NCBI GenBank assembly: GCA_038373885.1
Contig: JAWZYV010013132.1
Location: forward strand, 248,001 to 312,000
DNA length: 64,000 nucleotides
Direction: 5' to 3'
Source: Cheiracanthium punctorium
Taxonomy: Eukaryota; Arthropoda; Arachnida; Araneae; Cheiracanthiidae
The position numbers and the translations under genes were made by a program. The notes beneath the pieces were generated by a model that saw nothing but the letters and a program-made list of their open reading frames with translations, ran no database searches and was not told the origin of the DNA. Positions 21,877 to 33,127 of this stretch are shown here, one piece after another (the first letter of the stretch is position 1; each line of letters starts with the position of its first letter).

Positions 21877-23377
21877 TCTATAATAATAAAAATGAATGTT
21901 TGTAAATCTGTCTGTCTGTATGTGTGCGGTCTCCAGACAAACCTACTGCACGCAGAACTCTGAAAATTATAAGCCCATGAGTCCGATAATGTGCACCTGA
22001 GAATCAGAATTTTAAAATTTTAATTACTTTTTTAATTATTAATTAAAAACCGTTTTCAGGATGCCATGCTCGGCGAGTTCCGCCAGCATGATACTGTGAA
22101 ACAAAATCGCATGCATTGGAAAACATGAAATGGCACGGAAATTTAGTCAGTTTTGCGCCAATCTATATCAATAAAAATGAATGTCTGAAAATCTGCATGC
22201 GTGCGATGTCCAGAAAAAACTACTGGACGCAGAACTCTGAAAATTCGAACATATGAGCCCATTCCTTCGGTAATGTACACCTGAGGCTCAGAATTTTGAA
22301 ATTTTAATTACTTTTTAAATTATTAATTAAAAACCGATTTTAGATCGTCATGTTTGGCGAACTTTGGCCTCATGAAAAGATTTATGCTTGAAGTGAGTGG
22401 TAACCGCAAAAGTAAAAAACCGTTTTTTACGTTGCCATGCTTGGCGAGTTTCGCCCGAATGCTACTATAAAACAAATCGTTTGCATTTGAGAAGCATGAA
22501 ATGGCACGAAAATTTCATCAGGTTTACGCCAAATCTATCTATCTCTATAATAATAAAAATGAATGTTTGTAAATCTGTCTGTGTGCGGTCTCCAGACAAA
22601 TCTACTGCACACAGAACTCTGAAAATTTGAATATATAAGCCCATGAATGCCGATAATGTGCACCTGAGAATCAGAATTTTAAAATTTTAATTACTTTTTT
22701 TAATTATTAATTAAAAACCGTTCTAAAACGGAAATTTTCTTACCCTGTGTTACGAATTTTGGGAGCAACCCGCTGTTCTGGGGTTTAAAATAGTTTAAAA
22801 TTCGTATTCTATGCGTTAAATAGTTAAATTTTGCTTTTTGTTGCATCAATATGGAATGTTCTGGAAATCTCGGGTTCTATGGGTCGTAGGTCTTCGAAAA
22901 CCTAATTTTTGGGGACTTATTTTTGGCGCCAATTTTGGCGATATTTCGCCAAAACTCGCCAAGTTTGACGATTTTTCTGTCATTTGGCGCGTTTTTCCTA
23001 ATGGGACCTTTTCATGAAATTTTTTATGGTACTTTTTATGGTATTTAATACGTTTAATGACCTAACATTTCCTAATTTTAAGAAATTTAAATCGAAAATT
23101 GTGGATTTTACAAGATAATTTGCTTAATTGGATGAAATATTTAATAACTCCAGCAAATTACACGATATTTCTAGGGGAAATATGTGACGGCCACGGCAGT
23201 GAGTTGTCTTTAGTGGTGCGTTTGTAAGTACGTACCTGAAACTCTGGAACCATTATCTGCACATTCTGTTATACAATTGCGGCCTAGAGTACTAATCTGG
23301 AGTTGCAGTTCACATGTCAGATTTTGTAAATCGCATAATTTAAGGGGTTCACGGGAAACGCCGTGCGGGACTGCTAG
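21877..23377 (+). mobile_element. Helitron with three tandem 5' heads
   Basis: Heads starting TCTATA(A/T)... and 'aataaaaatgaatgt' occur at 21877, 22162 and 22544. Each is followed by 'tgcgNtgtcNccag'-type text, 'ctgcacNcagaactctgaaaa', 'tgtNcacctgag' and 'aattattaattaaaaacc'. Only the last unit runs on to a Helitron 3' end: stem CACGG/CCGTG at 23350-23365, eight bases, then CTAG at 23374-23377 and T. No Rep/helicase coding region, so it is non-autonomous. Confidence 0.75.
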
Positions 23378-23379
23378 TC

Positions 23380-24440
23380 CCAAATATGTGTTTTATGGAA
23401 GAGAAAAAGAAACACGGCACACTCATGGATTATGATGCCCCTTCCAAACAGTATTTAAAATTTTGAAGTATAATTGGAATATGCTTGGTGAAGATTGTAA
23501 AACAGTTTCAGTAAGCGATTTTAAGATATATTTCGATTCCAAAGATGTGTTTAATAAAACAAGAAAGACAAACACGGCACACACATGGGTTATGATGCCC
23601 ATTACAAACAGTATTTAAAATGGTGAAATATAGTTGGGATATGCTTGGCGGAGATTGTAAAACAGTTTAGTAAACGATTTTAAGACAGTTAAGTAGGCGA
23701 TTCCAAAGATGTGGAACAAGAAAGTGTTGATTCCTATTTTAACGCCCCCAGTCTCACTAACGTAAAAAAAAAAAAAATTGCCGCACCTTGGCGAGCTTTG
23801 TAGTAATGTGTCTGTAAGAGTTATGCACAAGTTTGAACGCTCCCAAAAGAACAAGATGAAAAAGAAACTGTACAAATTAGCGTTAAACGCACCAGTTAAG
23901 GAATTTTAAGACAATTGTTAAGTAAAATTACATTAATTGGCAACCCAAAATAAATAAATAAGTAATGGAATACTGTACTTACATGTTGTTCCAAGTCGCC
24001 CTTTTAATTCAAAATTACGGTCGCCATATAAAAAAAAAATAAAAAAAATCGTCGTGGAAACTGCAAGTGTTACTACTTTGGCGAGAGTCGGGGCGTTAAA
24101 ATAGACATCAACTCAAGAAATACAAACATGGCACTTTCATGGATTATAGCTATTCCAAGCCGTATTTAAAGTGGTAAAGTATAGTTGGAATATACATGGC
24201 GAAGATTGTAAAACAGTCTCAGTAGGAGATTTTAAGATAGATTTCCATTCCAAAGGTGTGTTTTATAGAACAAGGGAGAAAAATTCGGCACACTCATAAA
24301 TAATGATACACTTTCCATCTTAATGGAATAAGGAAAGAAAATAAGGAAGACGCATGGATTATGATACACTTTTAATAATAGCACTTCAGTGAGTACTAGT
24401 GCGTATATCTGAAAGTGTTTCAGATTTTCTTACTTTTTTT
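23380..24440 (+). repeat. Diverged tandem repeat, units of about 190 bp
   Basis: At least three units share 'cacggcacac(t/a)catgg(a/g)ttatgatgcc' in part, 'cagtatttaaaat', 'gaagattgtaaaacagt' and 'gattttaaga' (starting near 23400, 23570 and 24125). The last unit runs into a partial copy of the dispersed repeat at 24287-24440. A small TIR element interrupts the array at 23727-24112. Confidence 0.6.
23727..24112. mobile_element. Small TIR element (MITE-like) inside the tandem repeat
   Basis: The ends are TTGATTCCTATTTTAACGCC at 23727 and its imperfect inverted copy (TTGATGTCTATTTTAACGCC) ending at 24112. The inside has poly-A tracts and 'gccgcaccttggcgagc', with no coding capacity. Superfamily not assigned. 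Confidence 0.5.
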
Positions 24441-24532
24441 GTTATTTTGTAATCTAGCTACTGCGCGACATATGCTTGCTCCATTTGACGTCATTTAACT
24501 GTTAATTTGGATTTTTGCACATGTGTTATTAT

Positions 24533-25754
24533 TAGACCGCGGATTATATGCACTTAAAAAGGGACAAAATAAGCATAAAAAAATCTAAAAATATGCACTA
24601 AAAATCTAAAAATATGCACTAAAAATCTAATAATATGCACTAAAAATCTAAAAAAATAAGAACCAAATAACAAAAAAATATTCAAATATTAACAGAAAAT
24701 AAAACGTATTTACTTGTAAAAGTATTTTCTATCACTTACCTTGCAATTATGACACATTTTTTCTCTTTGAAACTTCAAAACATAATGAAAGACAGAATGA
24801 GAAATTTTTATTCTGTGATATGAAATATGAATTAAAACTACTTTCAGTAATTTTTGTTGCAATACACAGCTAAGTGTTTTTCTAAATTTTCAATAGTAAG
24901 GCTATGTCTTTTATCATCTAAAATCATTTTATATGCTGAAAATGCTCTTTCAACATCAACGAATGTCACTGGACAGTACTTATAATATTTCGCTTTGGAT
25001 GATTCTACTTTTTCCGGGGATTCACTCCCCTCACCATTAATAAAATTATTTATTTTATTCACTGCCAAAAATCCTGAATTTTTATTTAAAATAAAATTGA
25101 GTTTCTCGCTGATTTCTTCTCCTAATGACTCTGGAATCTTACCAACGCATTCCTGTACTGTTACAACTTGACTCATTACATCACTCAGAAGGAGATTTTG
25201 ATATTCTAGTTTTGTGATGTCCGATGTTAAGATGATAAAATGTGTTTCGATTATCGATAGACCTTTTCAGATGGACATATCGCTAAGCATTTCTTCTGCA
25301 ATGGAAAAAGAAGAATCGACACTGTCCAAAGCATTAACTACATCTTTTATGGAGTTAGGTCTTGTCCATAATCTGAAATCCCCGTCTTATCAGGGTTGGC
25401 ATGCTTGCTTTCATTCTAGCCATTTCTGAAATTTTAATATATAGGCTGACTTAATTTAAATTGTTGCAAATGCACACGAAAAAAATTGAAAGCGTATATG
25501 CTATTTTGGTGCGAACCTGAGGTTATATAAATTTTTCACAGCGTGGGACTTAAGAGTTAAACAAACAAACAAAACAAAACAAACAAAAAAAAAAAAAAAC
25601 TGAAAGGAAGGTAAAAAAGTTACAAATTCAAAGCTAAAGAGATTGAAATATGCATCCAACAGAGAAAATGCGTCGTTTTATGCAAAATTATAAAAAACAC
25701 CTGAAATATGCAATTGCATATACAAATATGCGATTGCATATAGTCGGCGGTCTA
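24533..25754 (-). mobile_element. hAT transposon, internally deleted, with perfect 8-bp target duplication
   Basis: Flanked by GTTATTAT at 24525-24532 and 25755-25762. The ends are TAGACCGCGGATTATATGC and, inverted, TAGACCGCCGACTATATGC. Eight-base duplications and this domain content place it in hAT. Just inside the first end, a 20-bp motif (aaaatctaaaaatatgcact) is repeated about four times (24580-24650), probable transposase-binding repeats. The coding region keeps only the C-terminal part. A related repeat at 39400-39600 lacks the insertion (compare around 39475-39520), giving an empty-site comparison. Confidence 0.9.
24844..25176 (-). pseudogene. hAT transposase C-terminal (hATC dimerisation) fragment
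   Basis: 110 codons from the last available ATG; the frame continues upstream with recognisable residues (for example IKDVVNALDSVDSSFS at about 25370-25320) but meets stop codons. The C-terminus has PVTFVDVERAFSAYKMI and ENLEKHLAVYCNK, the hAT dimerisation block (usually V-x-x-V-E-R-x-F-S). In intact transposases of 600 or more residues, this block supports dimer formation and the last catalytic residue. The zinc-finger DNA-binding domain and most of the RNase-H-like core are missing. It is a relic in a non-autonomous element. Confidence 0.8.
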
Positions 25755-25929
25755 GTTATTATTATTGCACTAATTTTTACATCTAGCTGTTACATGCAAA
25801 TATCTTCGCAGTATGGAAATATCGTCGATTTTGGTACAGCATACGTTAGCATAATATATAAGTAGATTAGTTTATTTCTCCGATAAATCACTTTTTAAAC
25901 TCTGTTTACAGGGAGTATGTTCAATAAAT

Positions 25930-26570
25930 AAATGTGAAAGATGCACGATTTTACGGATTAAAAAGTAAAGAGGCACAATTATTATGTTACAGTAGTTCTA
26001 AATACTAAATCTTAGCTGTTAAAAGATTTACAGTTAAGCCAAATACGTCATTATACTTGGCGCCTAATTTGGCGACATTACTTCTTTAACCCTTTATAAG
26101 GCGAGGGTATGTGCAGAGAGTCGAAATTACTTGGAATTTTTCTGGCCCATTTTTTAGTTTTGTAGGAGAATACATTAATTATGCACAAAATCAAAGTCGG
26201 AAAACTACCTGCTGCTTGTACACGGAATTAAACGCAAAAATATATAATTAAAAGCGATGATTCTTATGCTCAATTTTCGAGTAATTATTCGATTTTTCCT
26301 TAAAATAACGGATGAAAGGAAAGTTCATAAGCCAAATATTATTTAGAATTTAGACGTATGGAAAAAAATATACATCCAATATAACTGAACAAACTCAGAA
26401 AATTCACTCATGACAATTGATTTCTGTATTTAATAGACCGTAGGTGGTAAGTATTTTACTACTGCCTGATAAAGGGTTAAAACTGGAACTGTCACCATAG
26501 AATACAGTCACATTGCAAAGTGGTCTAAGCATTATGGCGGATCGCTTACAGTTTCAGCTTCGCTATCAGA
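25930..26570 (+). repeat. Tandem duplicate unit, copy 1 (hit by two transposons)
   Basis: Shares with 29310-29565 the blocks 'gattttacggattaaaaagt', 'ttacagtagttctaaata', 'cagttaagccaaatacgtca' and 'ggcttacagtttcag'-type text. Here the unit is interrupted at its TTAA by the MITE 26090-26476 and cut at 26570 by the 2.7-kb TIR element. The second copy is uninterrupted at the MITE site and serves as an empty site for both. Confidence 0.75.
26090..26476. mobile_element. piggyBac-type MITE, second family
   Basis: 387 bp between TTAA at 26086-26089 and 26477-26480. The ends are CCCTTTATAAGGCG and, inverted, CCCTTTATCAGGCAG. The paralogous unit near 29466 has a single TTAA (cttccTTAAaattgg), confirming the duplication. 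No coding capacity. The end sequence differs from the 9480 family. Confidence 0.85.
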
Positions 26571-26657
26571 CATGGGCGCCGCCAGGATTTTTTGCAAGGG
26601 TGGGCAAAATTGAGGAGTGAGACACGCGTGCATACACATGCATTATATTATATTCGT

Positions 26658-26693
<36 letters not shown>

Positions 26694-29272
26694 TGTTTAT
26701 ATACAATACATATATGTACGCTTTACGGCCTCTTTGGAAAATTATAATCGATTAAAAAAGCCCCTTCACAAAAATACAGTCGATTAAAACGACCCTTTGT
26801 TGGCACTTTAACCGTATACTTTAATTTGCTTTGTAAATTACTTTTAAGCAAAACAGTGGCTTTTACAAAAACTGCAATGAAAATTTAAAAAAAACAGATA
26901 TTGAAATTTACAAAAATAAACAGTTTTCAGTAATAAGCGAATAATGGCGTATCAATTGTGCTGTGCATTTACCTCGCCCAAGTTCATCCTAGCAATATGA
27001 ATTATAGCACTGCTCTTCATACATAGAGCCTGTAGCACACACTCTGCGCTGCAGTCTGTTGACATCTATTTGCTTTCTGTTAGGGAGAATACTAATAAAT
27101 TTAAAAAATATGCATATTTAATCGCAGTAGCCCTGAAATTACATTCAAAATTAATTGTTGCGGGAAAACTCTGCTTTGTTTCCGGGTTTGAAGCTTAAAA
27201 GTGCAGTGTGATGTAAATTTCTAGTAAACTGTCCAGTTGACAGGACGAAACACAAATTTTATTAGAAATTTGATGAACAATCTGCTATACCTAAATCACA
27301 ATAAATAAGCAATAACACGTTTTACAACAGCCAGCTGAACATAGAACTGCCCCTTCACAAAAAAATACAATCGATTGAAACGGCCCTTCACTGGCATTTT
27401 GACCTATATATTTTAATGTGTTTTATCAATTATTTTAAGAAAAAAAATTGACTTTTTATAAATTATAGTCTGTTCGCGGAAACGACAGAACGAAAGTAAA
27501 CAAACGGGTTACCAAAGAATTGCATTTTTTGGCACCAATCCCTAGTTTGGAATTAAGGAAGGTTAAATTCGCCTAACAGCGTAAATGGAAGAAAGCAGAA
27601 ATTTATACTGTGTTTGGCGCTTTGGCAAAATGCCAGTTCTTTACTTTTCGCCAGTTTGCACGTGCAATTATTTACTTTCGTCCTCTCGACTCGGCGAACA
27701 GACTATAGTATGCAAATTCACAAAAATAAGCAATTTTCCCAAATGCGGGACCCTGGAAAAAATTCCTGGATCGACCCTTGGGAACGATCCTAATCTTTAA
27801 TACCTCATGCCGACGTTCCTTAGACGAACATTCCTTATTATCCTTATACATTCCTTATTATCCTTGAGATTTTATCCTTAGGGAAATCTCAATCAATCGC
27901 GAAATTTGATTACTTAATAGAAACGCAATCGAGTAATGCATAATGCATTATCCTAATACAGGGAAGCAAACATTACAGACCACATTAATAAAGAAATGTC
28001 ACTAGAATTGGCGAGATTTTGAAGAAAAATCTTCAAATTTGGCTCCAAAGATAAGTTTCCAAAACTGAAGTAAACTAAACGATAGTGACTATATTTTTAG
28101 AGAATTCGAGAAAACCCTATGTTAAAAAAAAGGACTATGTTAAAAACATCCAAAACTTCCTATTTCGTGTTCTAGATAACTGATTTTCATGCAACAAAAT
28201 GCAAAATTTAATTATTTGATGTGTAGTATGTGAATTTTATAGACTAGTTTAATCCCCAGAAGAGAGGGTCACATCCAAAACTTGTCACACTCTTTATATC
28301 TTCTAAAGAAATAGCAGAAGCTCGATATTGAACTGAGGTGTGCCTCTACAGTTAATCATTAAGTCTGCAAATCTAATGCAGAAATTAACACAGAAACAGA
28401 AGAAAGCTTTAGAATATCAATTATTTGGATGCATTAACGACGCCGTTTGGCCATGAAGACAAGTTGGCTGCGTCTTGTTTACGCTTTGCCCAACAAGGAT
28501 GAAAAAAATTGGTGCAAAAGACTGCATTGAGAAAATGAAACACGTCAGAACTTCCTATGGAGACTTTTTACAAAATATTTTGTCTCAAGTCGAAGCATGT
28601 TATAAACTGTGGCAGATTTCTCCTCCAATAATTATAAAGTTTGATACAAGAACTGGTTCATTAAACTATCATGCTAAATTCTTCCCTGCAGTGTCTAAAG
28701 GCTTGCAAAGCTCTAGCATTTGCAGATACTATCTGCACAAAAGAAATACTTTTCAGTACTCTAGTAGATAGTACAGTCCTTGATAAGATCAACAATGACC
28801 TTATCAGGACTTTGCATGCTGAGCATTCATGGAGAAAAAGTTAATGGTGATTTGGGACACTTCATGCAAAAGATTTTGGACGAGTGCTTGGTACACTGTA
28901 ATCTCGTAGGCTACAATTATTATTCAGTTCGTTATATTGTCTTTTTGTATTCCATTTTTTAAAATTTATTTTACAAAGATATTCACAAAAAAGTTAACGG
29001 AAAGTCACAAATTACCTTTTTCTATTTTTTTCTTTTTTTTTTTTTTTTTGGAATTTATTTTACAAAGATATTCACCAAAAGTTATTTTAAGATTGTCAAT
29101 TTTGTACATTTTCCCTCCGTGACATATTTAAGTAAAATTAATGGTTTGCTTAGCATCCGATTTAAAAGAATGACGAGATTGCAGAACTTTTATATCTATT
29201 AATTGTGCGATTTTCTTGCGACTTCCAAGGGGGACATTTACCCACCCTTGCCCATAGCTGGCGGCGCCCATG
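26571..29272. mobile_element. Unclassified 2.7-kb TIR element
   Basis: The ends are CATGGGCGCCGCCAGG (26571) and, inverted, CATGGGCGCCGCCAGC (ending 29272). Each is followed by a second shared block with 'caagggtggg'. The paralogous sequence near 29555 ('ctatcagatagcc') shows where it inserted. An internal block with 'gccccttcacaaaaa' and 'tcgatt' recurs (about 26760 and 27350), as does 'atttattttacaaagatattcac' in part (28963 and 29053). (CA)n(TA)n lies at 26656-26695. Short ORFs (for example 28475-28771) have no domain I recognise, so the superfamily stays open. I see no clean target duplication. The GC-rich ends resemble hAT-type termini, but I would not rely on that. Confidence 0.65.
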
Positions 29273-29309
29273 CCATTAAATAGCTGATGTCGTCTCTTTG
29301 TATTCCAAA

Positions 29310-29565
29310 TAGCAGTGAAAGATGCTTGATTTTACGGATTAAAAAGTAAAGATGCTCAATCATATGTTACAGTAGTTCTAAATACAAAATCTCAGCAGTT
29401 AAATGTTTTACAGTTAAGCCAAATACGTCATTATTCTTGACACAATTTGGCGATATTTCTTCCTTAAAATTGGAATGGTCAGTACAGAATACAGTCATAT
29501 TGCAATGTGGTCTACGCAATAGGGCGGATGGCTTACAGTTTCAGATTCACTATCAGATAGCCAAT
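29310..29565 (+). repeat. Tandem duplicate unit, copy 2 (uninterrupted)
   Basis: Partner of 25930-26570. It continues directly into the inverted Helitron-like unit at 29565 onward. Confidence 0.7.
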
Positions 29566-30781
29566 GTCATCTCCTCCTCCGGAATAGAATTCGACGTTCT
29601 GCTGCGCCATCTAGTGGCAAGTTAGAGGAAAACGGATAGCATAGAAACCTTCTCCATGATAAAAGACTTAGGTCAACCAAATTTCATGGTGATCGGTCAA
29701 ACGGTGCTGGAGTTTTTCAACCTCATACACACATACCAACATTCATTTTTATCTATAACCAGTGTTATTATATATACCAGTCTCAAATCCAGTTTCAAAT
29801 CTAAGTATCGCCAAAGTGCCAACATACGCCATTTTGCAAGAGTTCTTTCAGGAAATCATGCGAAGCATTGACTTAGCAGCAATCAATATGGGAAATGGTT
29901 CGGCCGCCAAAAAGTAAAGCACACATTTATTTGAAAAGGGGAATCCCTTAATACAACAGAATTTTTTTTAATTATCAACTATAACGTGTTTTATTCATCG
30001 TTACTCCGATGTACTAAATGAGAAGATTTCAATTTTCTGAAATTTGGCGGAATTTCCCCAACTTAAATCAATGTACTCAATTGGCGAGAATTCTGAAGAT
30101 AGATCGTTTGAAATCCCTTAACAACTGCATTATTTCTTCATGGATCATTAAAATTTAACGCTGTATTCTAATAAAACCTTTTCACTTGCTTTCAAAAATC
30201 TATTTCCTTAAGCTCTCAATAAATTGCGCCAAGCCGAAAACTGTGCAAACCGCTAGAACTCATTTTCTCAGAATCAGCATTTGAACCATTTTATTTTTTC
30301 GCCAAACTAAAAAAAAATTACATATTAGCCTCGGATATCTTCAATTCTTATTGTTTTGCGTATAAAACATTTCATTCCTGCTCCGATTTCCCATGCACAC
30401 GATATTATAATAAAAAATTAATAATCTTACAAATATAAACTAACAAAAAAAAATCATTATTATTCTTTTATTTTTACTTTGAGAATTTAAAACATCTTAT
30501 TCGGCAAAATCGCCACACATGGCAAGCACGATTCTTATTTCACACTTTTTTCACTACAGGGGTTACAATTACGGAAAGGTTTTTGCATGGAGAACATAAA
30601 AAATCTCTTAAATTCCGGGAACGGATGGACTTTCAAAGTTTTAAAGTGGACTATGATTTATTCTATATTATTTTACATATCTGTGCCAAATTTCAGGCTG
30701 AGAGGTCAATTTTTGTGGATTTGTATACAACTCAAATCCACAAACAAACAAACAAACAGAATTCCATTTTTATTTATAAGA
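29565..30781 (-). repeat. Helitron-like unit in minus orientation
   Basis: The reverse complement matches 31187-32211 and 33128-34310 almost throughout. Landmarks on the plus strand are 'ctagtggcaagttagag' (about 29610), 'cattgacttagcagcaatca' (about 29866), 'ggcaagcacgattcttattt' (about 30520) and 'tccacaaacaaacaaac' (about 30738). Together with 31187 onward it forms an inverted repeat with arms of about 1 kb and a spacer of about 400 bp. No coding capacity; the ORFs in this interval are chance. Confidence 0.75.
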
Positions 30782-30824
30782 TTGGATTCCTTTAGCTTTT
30801 TTCAGCCTTTGAAAGGACAACTTA

Positions 30825-31165
30825 TTTTTGTTTACTCGAGCGTTATTTAAATACATTTACTTAAACATTAAACCAACGCCTTGATTTTAACATTGTGCTT
30901 GAATTCTGTATCACAATGTGGTGGCGTTTTGTACCTTCGCCTTGCATTTTAATAACTTTTTTCAGTATGACTAACACAAAAGTCGTGTTTTGAATGAAGC
31001 ACGAATACTCCACATGATTTACTCAAAAGGATGTCGATAGCTGTGCTGACACGATCGAAACTAAACGTATCCTATTTCATTCATCGGGTTGAGGCTTTCA
31101 TCAAAAAACAACTAGTTTTCAAGTTTGCCAAGAAATGACGTTTCGGGGCTAAAACCTTATGCAAG
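30825..31165 (-). repeat. Remnant of a Gr locus 3' flank
   Basis: Blocks such as 'tttactNNagcgttatt' with 'acatttacttaaac' and 'gactaacacaaa' (about 30967) match 35515-35665, the downstream flank of the receptor at 36070, and in inverted form 48085-48235. The stretch near 31080-31160 ('gggttgaggct', 'ggggctaaa') matches the reverse complement of about 49460-49545. No receptor coding sequence remains, and the order is rearranged. It is probably the debris of another duplicated locus, or a shared mobile sequence. Confidence 0.5.
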
Positions 31166-31186
31166 TGAGTATGAAGTGTATTTTAT

Positions 31187-32211
31187 GTTATCCTTATAAA
31201 TAAAAATGAAATTCTGTTTGTTTGTTTGTTTGTTTGTTTGTTTGTTTATTTGTTTGTTTGTTTGTTTGTGGATTTGATTCGTATACAAATCCACAAAAAT
31301 GGACCTATCAGCCTGAAATTTTGCACAGATATGTAAAATAATATAGAATAAATGATAGTCCATTTTAAAACTTTGAAAGTCCACCCGTTCCCGGAATTTA
31401 AGAGATTTTTTATGTTCTCCACGCAAAAAGCTTTCCGTAATTGTAACCCCTGTAGTGAAAAAAGTGTGAAATAAGGATCGTGGTTGCCATGTGTGGCGAT
31501 TTTGCCGAATAAAATGTTTTTAATTCTCAAAGTAAAAATAAAAGAATAATAATGATTTTTTTTGTTAGTTTATATTCGTAAGGTTATTTTTTTTAAATTA
31601 TAATATCGTGTGCATGAGAAATCGGAGCAGGAATGAAATGTTTTATACGCAAAGCTATAAGAATTGAAGATTTCCGAGGCTAATATGTTAAAATTTTTTA
31701 GTTTGGCGAAAAAATAAAATGGCTCAAATGCCGAGAAAGTGAGTTCTAGCGGTTTGCACTGTTTCCGGCTTGGAATTTACTGAGAGCTTAAGGAAACGGA
31801 TTTTTGAAAACAAGTGCAAAGGTTTTATTAGAATACAGCATTAAATTTTAATGATCCGTGCGGAAATAATGCAGTTATTAAGGGATTTCAAGCGATTTAT
31901 CTTCAGCATTCTCGCCAATTGAGTGCATTGATTTTAGTTGGGGGAATTCCGCCAAATTTCAGATAATTGAAATCTTCGCATATAGTACATCGGAGTAACG
32001 ATGAATAAAACATGTTATAGTTGATAATTTAAAAAATGAGGCTGTATTAAGGGATTCCACTTTTCAAAAAAATGCCTGGCGGTCGCACCATTTCCCATTT
32101 TGATTGCTGCTAAGTCAATGCTTCGAATGATTCGCTGAAAAAACTCTTGCAAAATGGCGTATATTGGCACTTTGGCGAGGCTTAGATTTGAAACTGGATT
32201 TTATTTGAGAC
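31187..32211 (+). repeat. Helitron-like unit 1 (head-to-tail series)
   Basis: Starts TCCTTATAAATAAAAATG and contains a (GTTT)n microsatellite at about 31214-31268, then 'ccacaaaaatggacct', 'ccacccgttcccgga', 'gttgccatgtgtggcga' and 'ttgattgctgctaagtc'. It ends 'gagactggta' where the next head begins. Near-identical in inverted form to 29565-30781. Confidence 0.75.
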
Positions 32212-33127
32212 TGGTATCTATATTAATAAAACAATGTGTGTAAACTGTTTGTTTGTCTGTGTCTCGCGTAGCTCGCAAACGGGTGATCGTAGACCTACCA
32301 ATTTTTGAACGGAAATTCTCCATGACAGGTCCCGACACACCTCGAAGCGATTATTTCAAAATTCGAACTATTTTAAGAAATATCGATAAAAACGTATCGC
32401 CAAAGGCTAATTTTTGCTTTCCGCCATTTCGTAATTGTAACCCCACAGTGCATTAAGCGACAATTAAGCTTATCTAGGTTGCCACATTCGGCAGTTCATT
32501 AAATGATTCAGACTCTTGAAGTAAAAATAAAAGAATAACGATTTTTTTTTTTTTTTGACTAGATTATTTGTAAGGTTGTTTTTAAATTACTATACCGTGT
32601 GCATGTGAAATCAGAGCGGGAATGAAATGATTTATACTCAAAAGAAAAATAGAATTTGGAAATTTTCCGAAAATAAATGTGCAACTTTTTAATTGGGCGA
32701 AAAATAAAAGGGGTGGATGTGCGATTTTGAGGAGGATTCTAACGCTTGGCGCTATTTATAGTAATTTAATAGTCTGCTATTTGGGTTATGAATACACCTG
32801 CGTATAAGTTGTTGAAATTTTCATTCAGTTGGAATTGTGCATTTTTCTGAGCAGCTTTATTGCATCTATTTCTAATATATTACATCCAGAAAAAAGGATG
32901 TTAGAAATATCAATTTTAATTTTGTTTAATCACACTCATGAATAATGATACACTTTCCAACTTAATAAAATAAGGAACGAAAATAGGGAAGACCTATGGA
33001 TTATAACTCTTTTTATATATAGCACTTTAGTGCGTATTTAAAATCTGAAAGTGTGTCAGATTTTCTATGATTCTAGCGCTTGGCGCAATTTAATGAGAGG
33101 GTATTTTTAAAAACAAGCGTAGGTTAT
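32212..33127 (+). repeat. Helitron-like unit 2, diverged, with an insertion
   Basis: The head TCTATATTAATAAAACAATG is followed by a diverged version of the same unit. A 17-bp direct repeat (GATTCTA(A/G)CGCTTGGCG at 32736-32752 and 33069-33085) flanks the segment that carries the dispersed repeat also seen at 19650, so that repeat may have entered by insertion with target duplication. Confidence 0.6.

Noticed and set aside
28475..28962. Two neighbouring ORFs as a transposase in the 2.7-kb TIR element
   Set aside because: Residue patterns did not match any transposase I know, and the frames are interrupted. Left as unassigned.
31214..31268. Functional (GTTT)n tract
   Set aside because: A microsatellite expanded inside a Helitron-like unit; shorter in the other copies.
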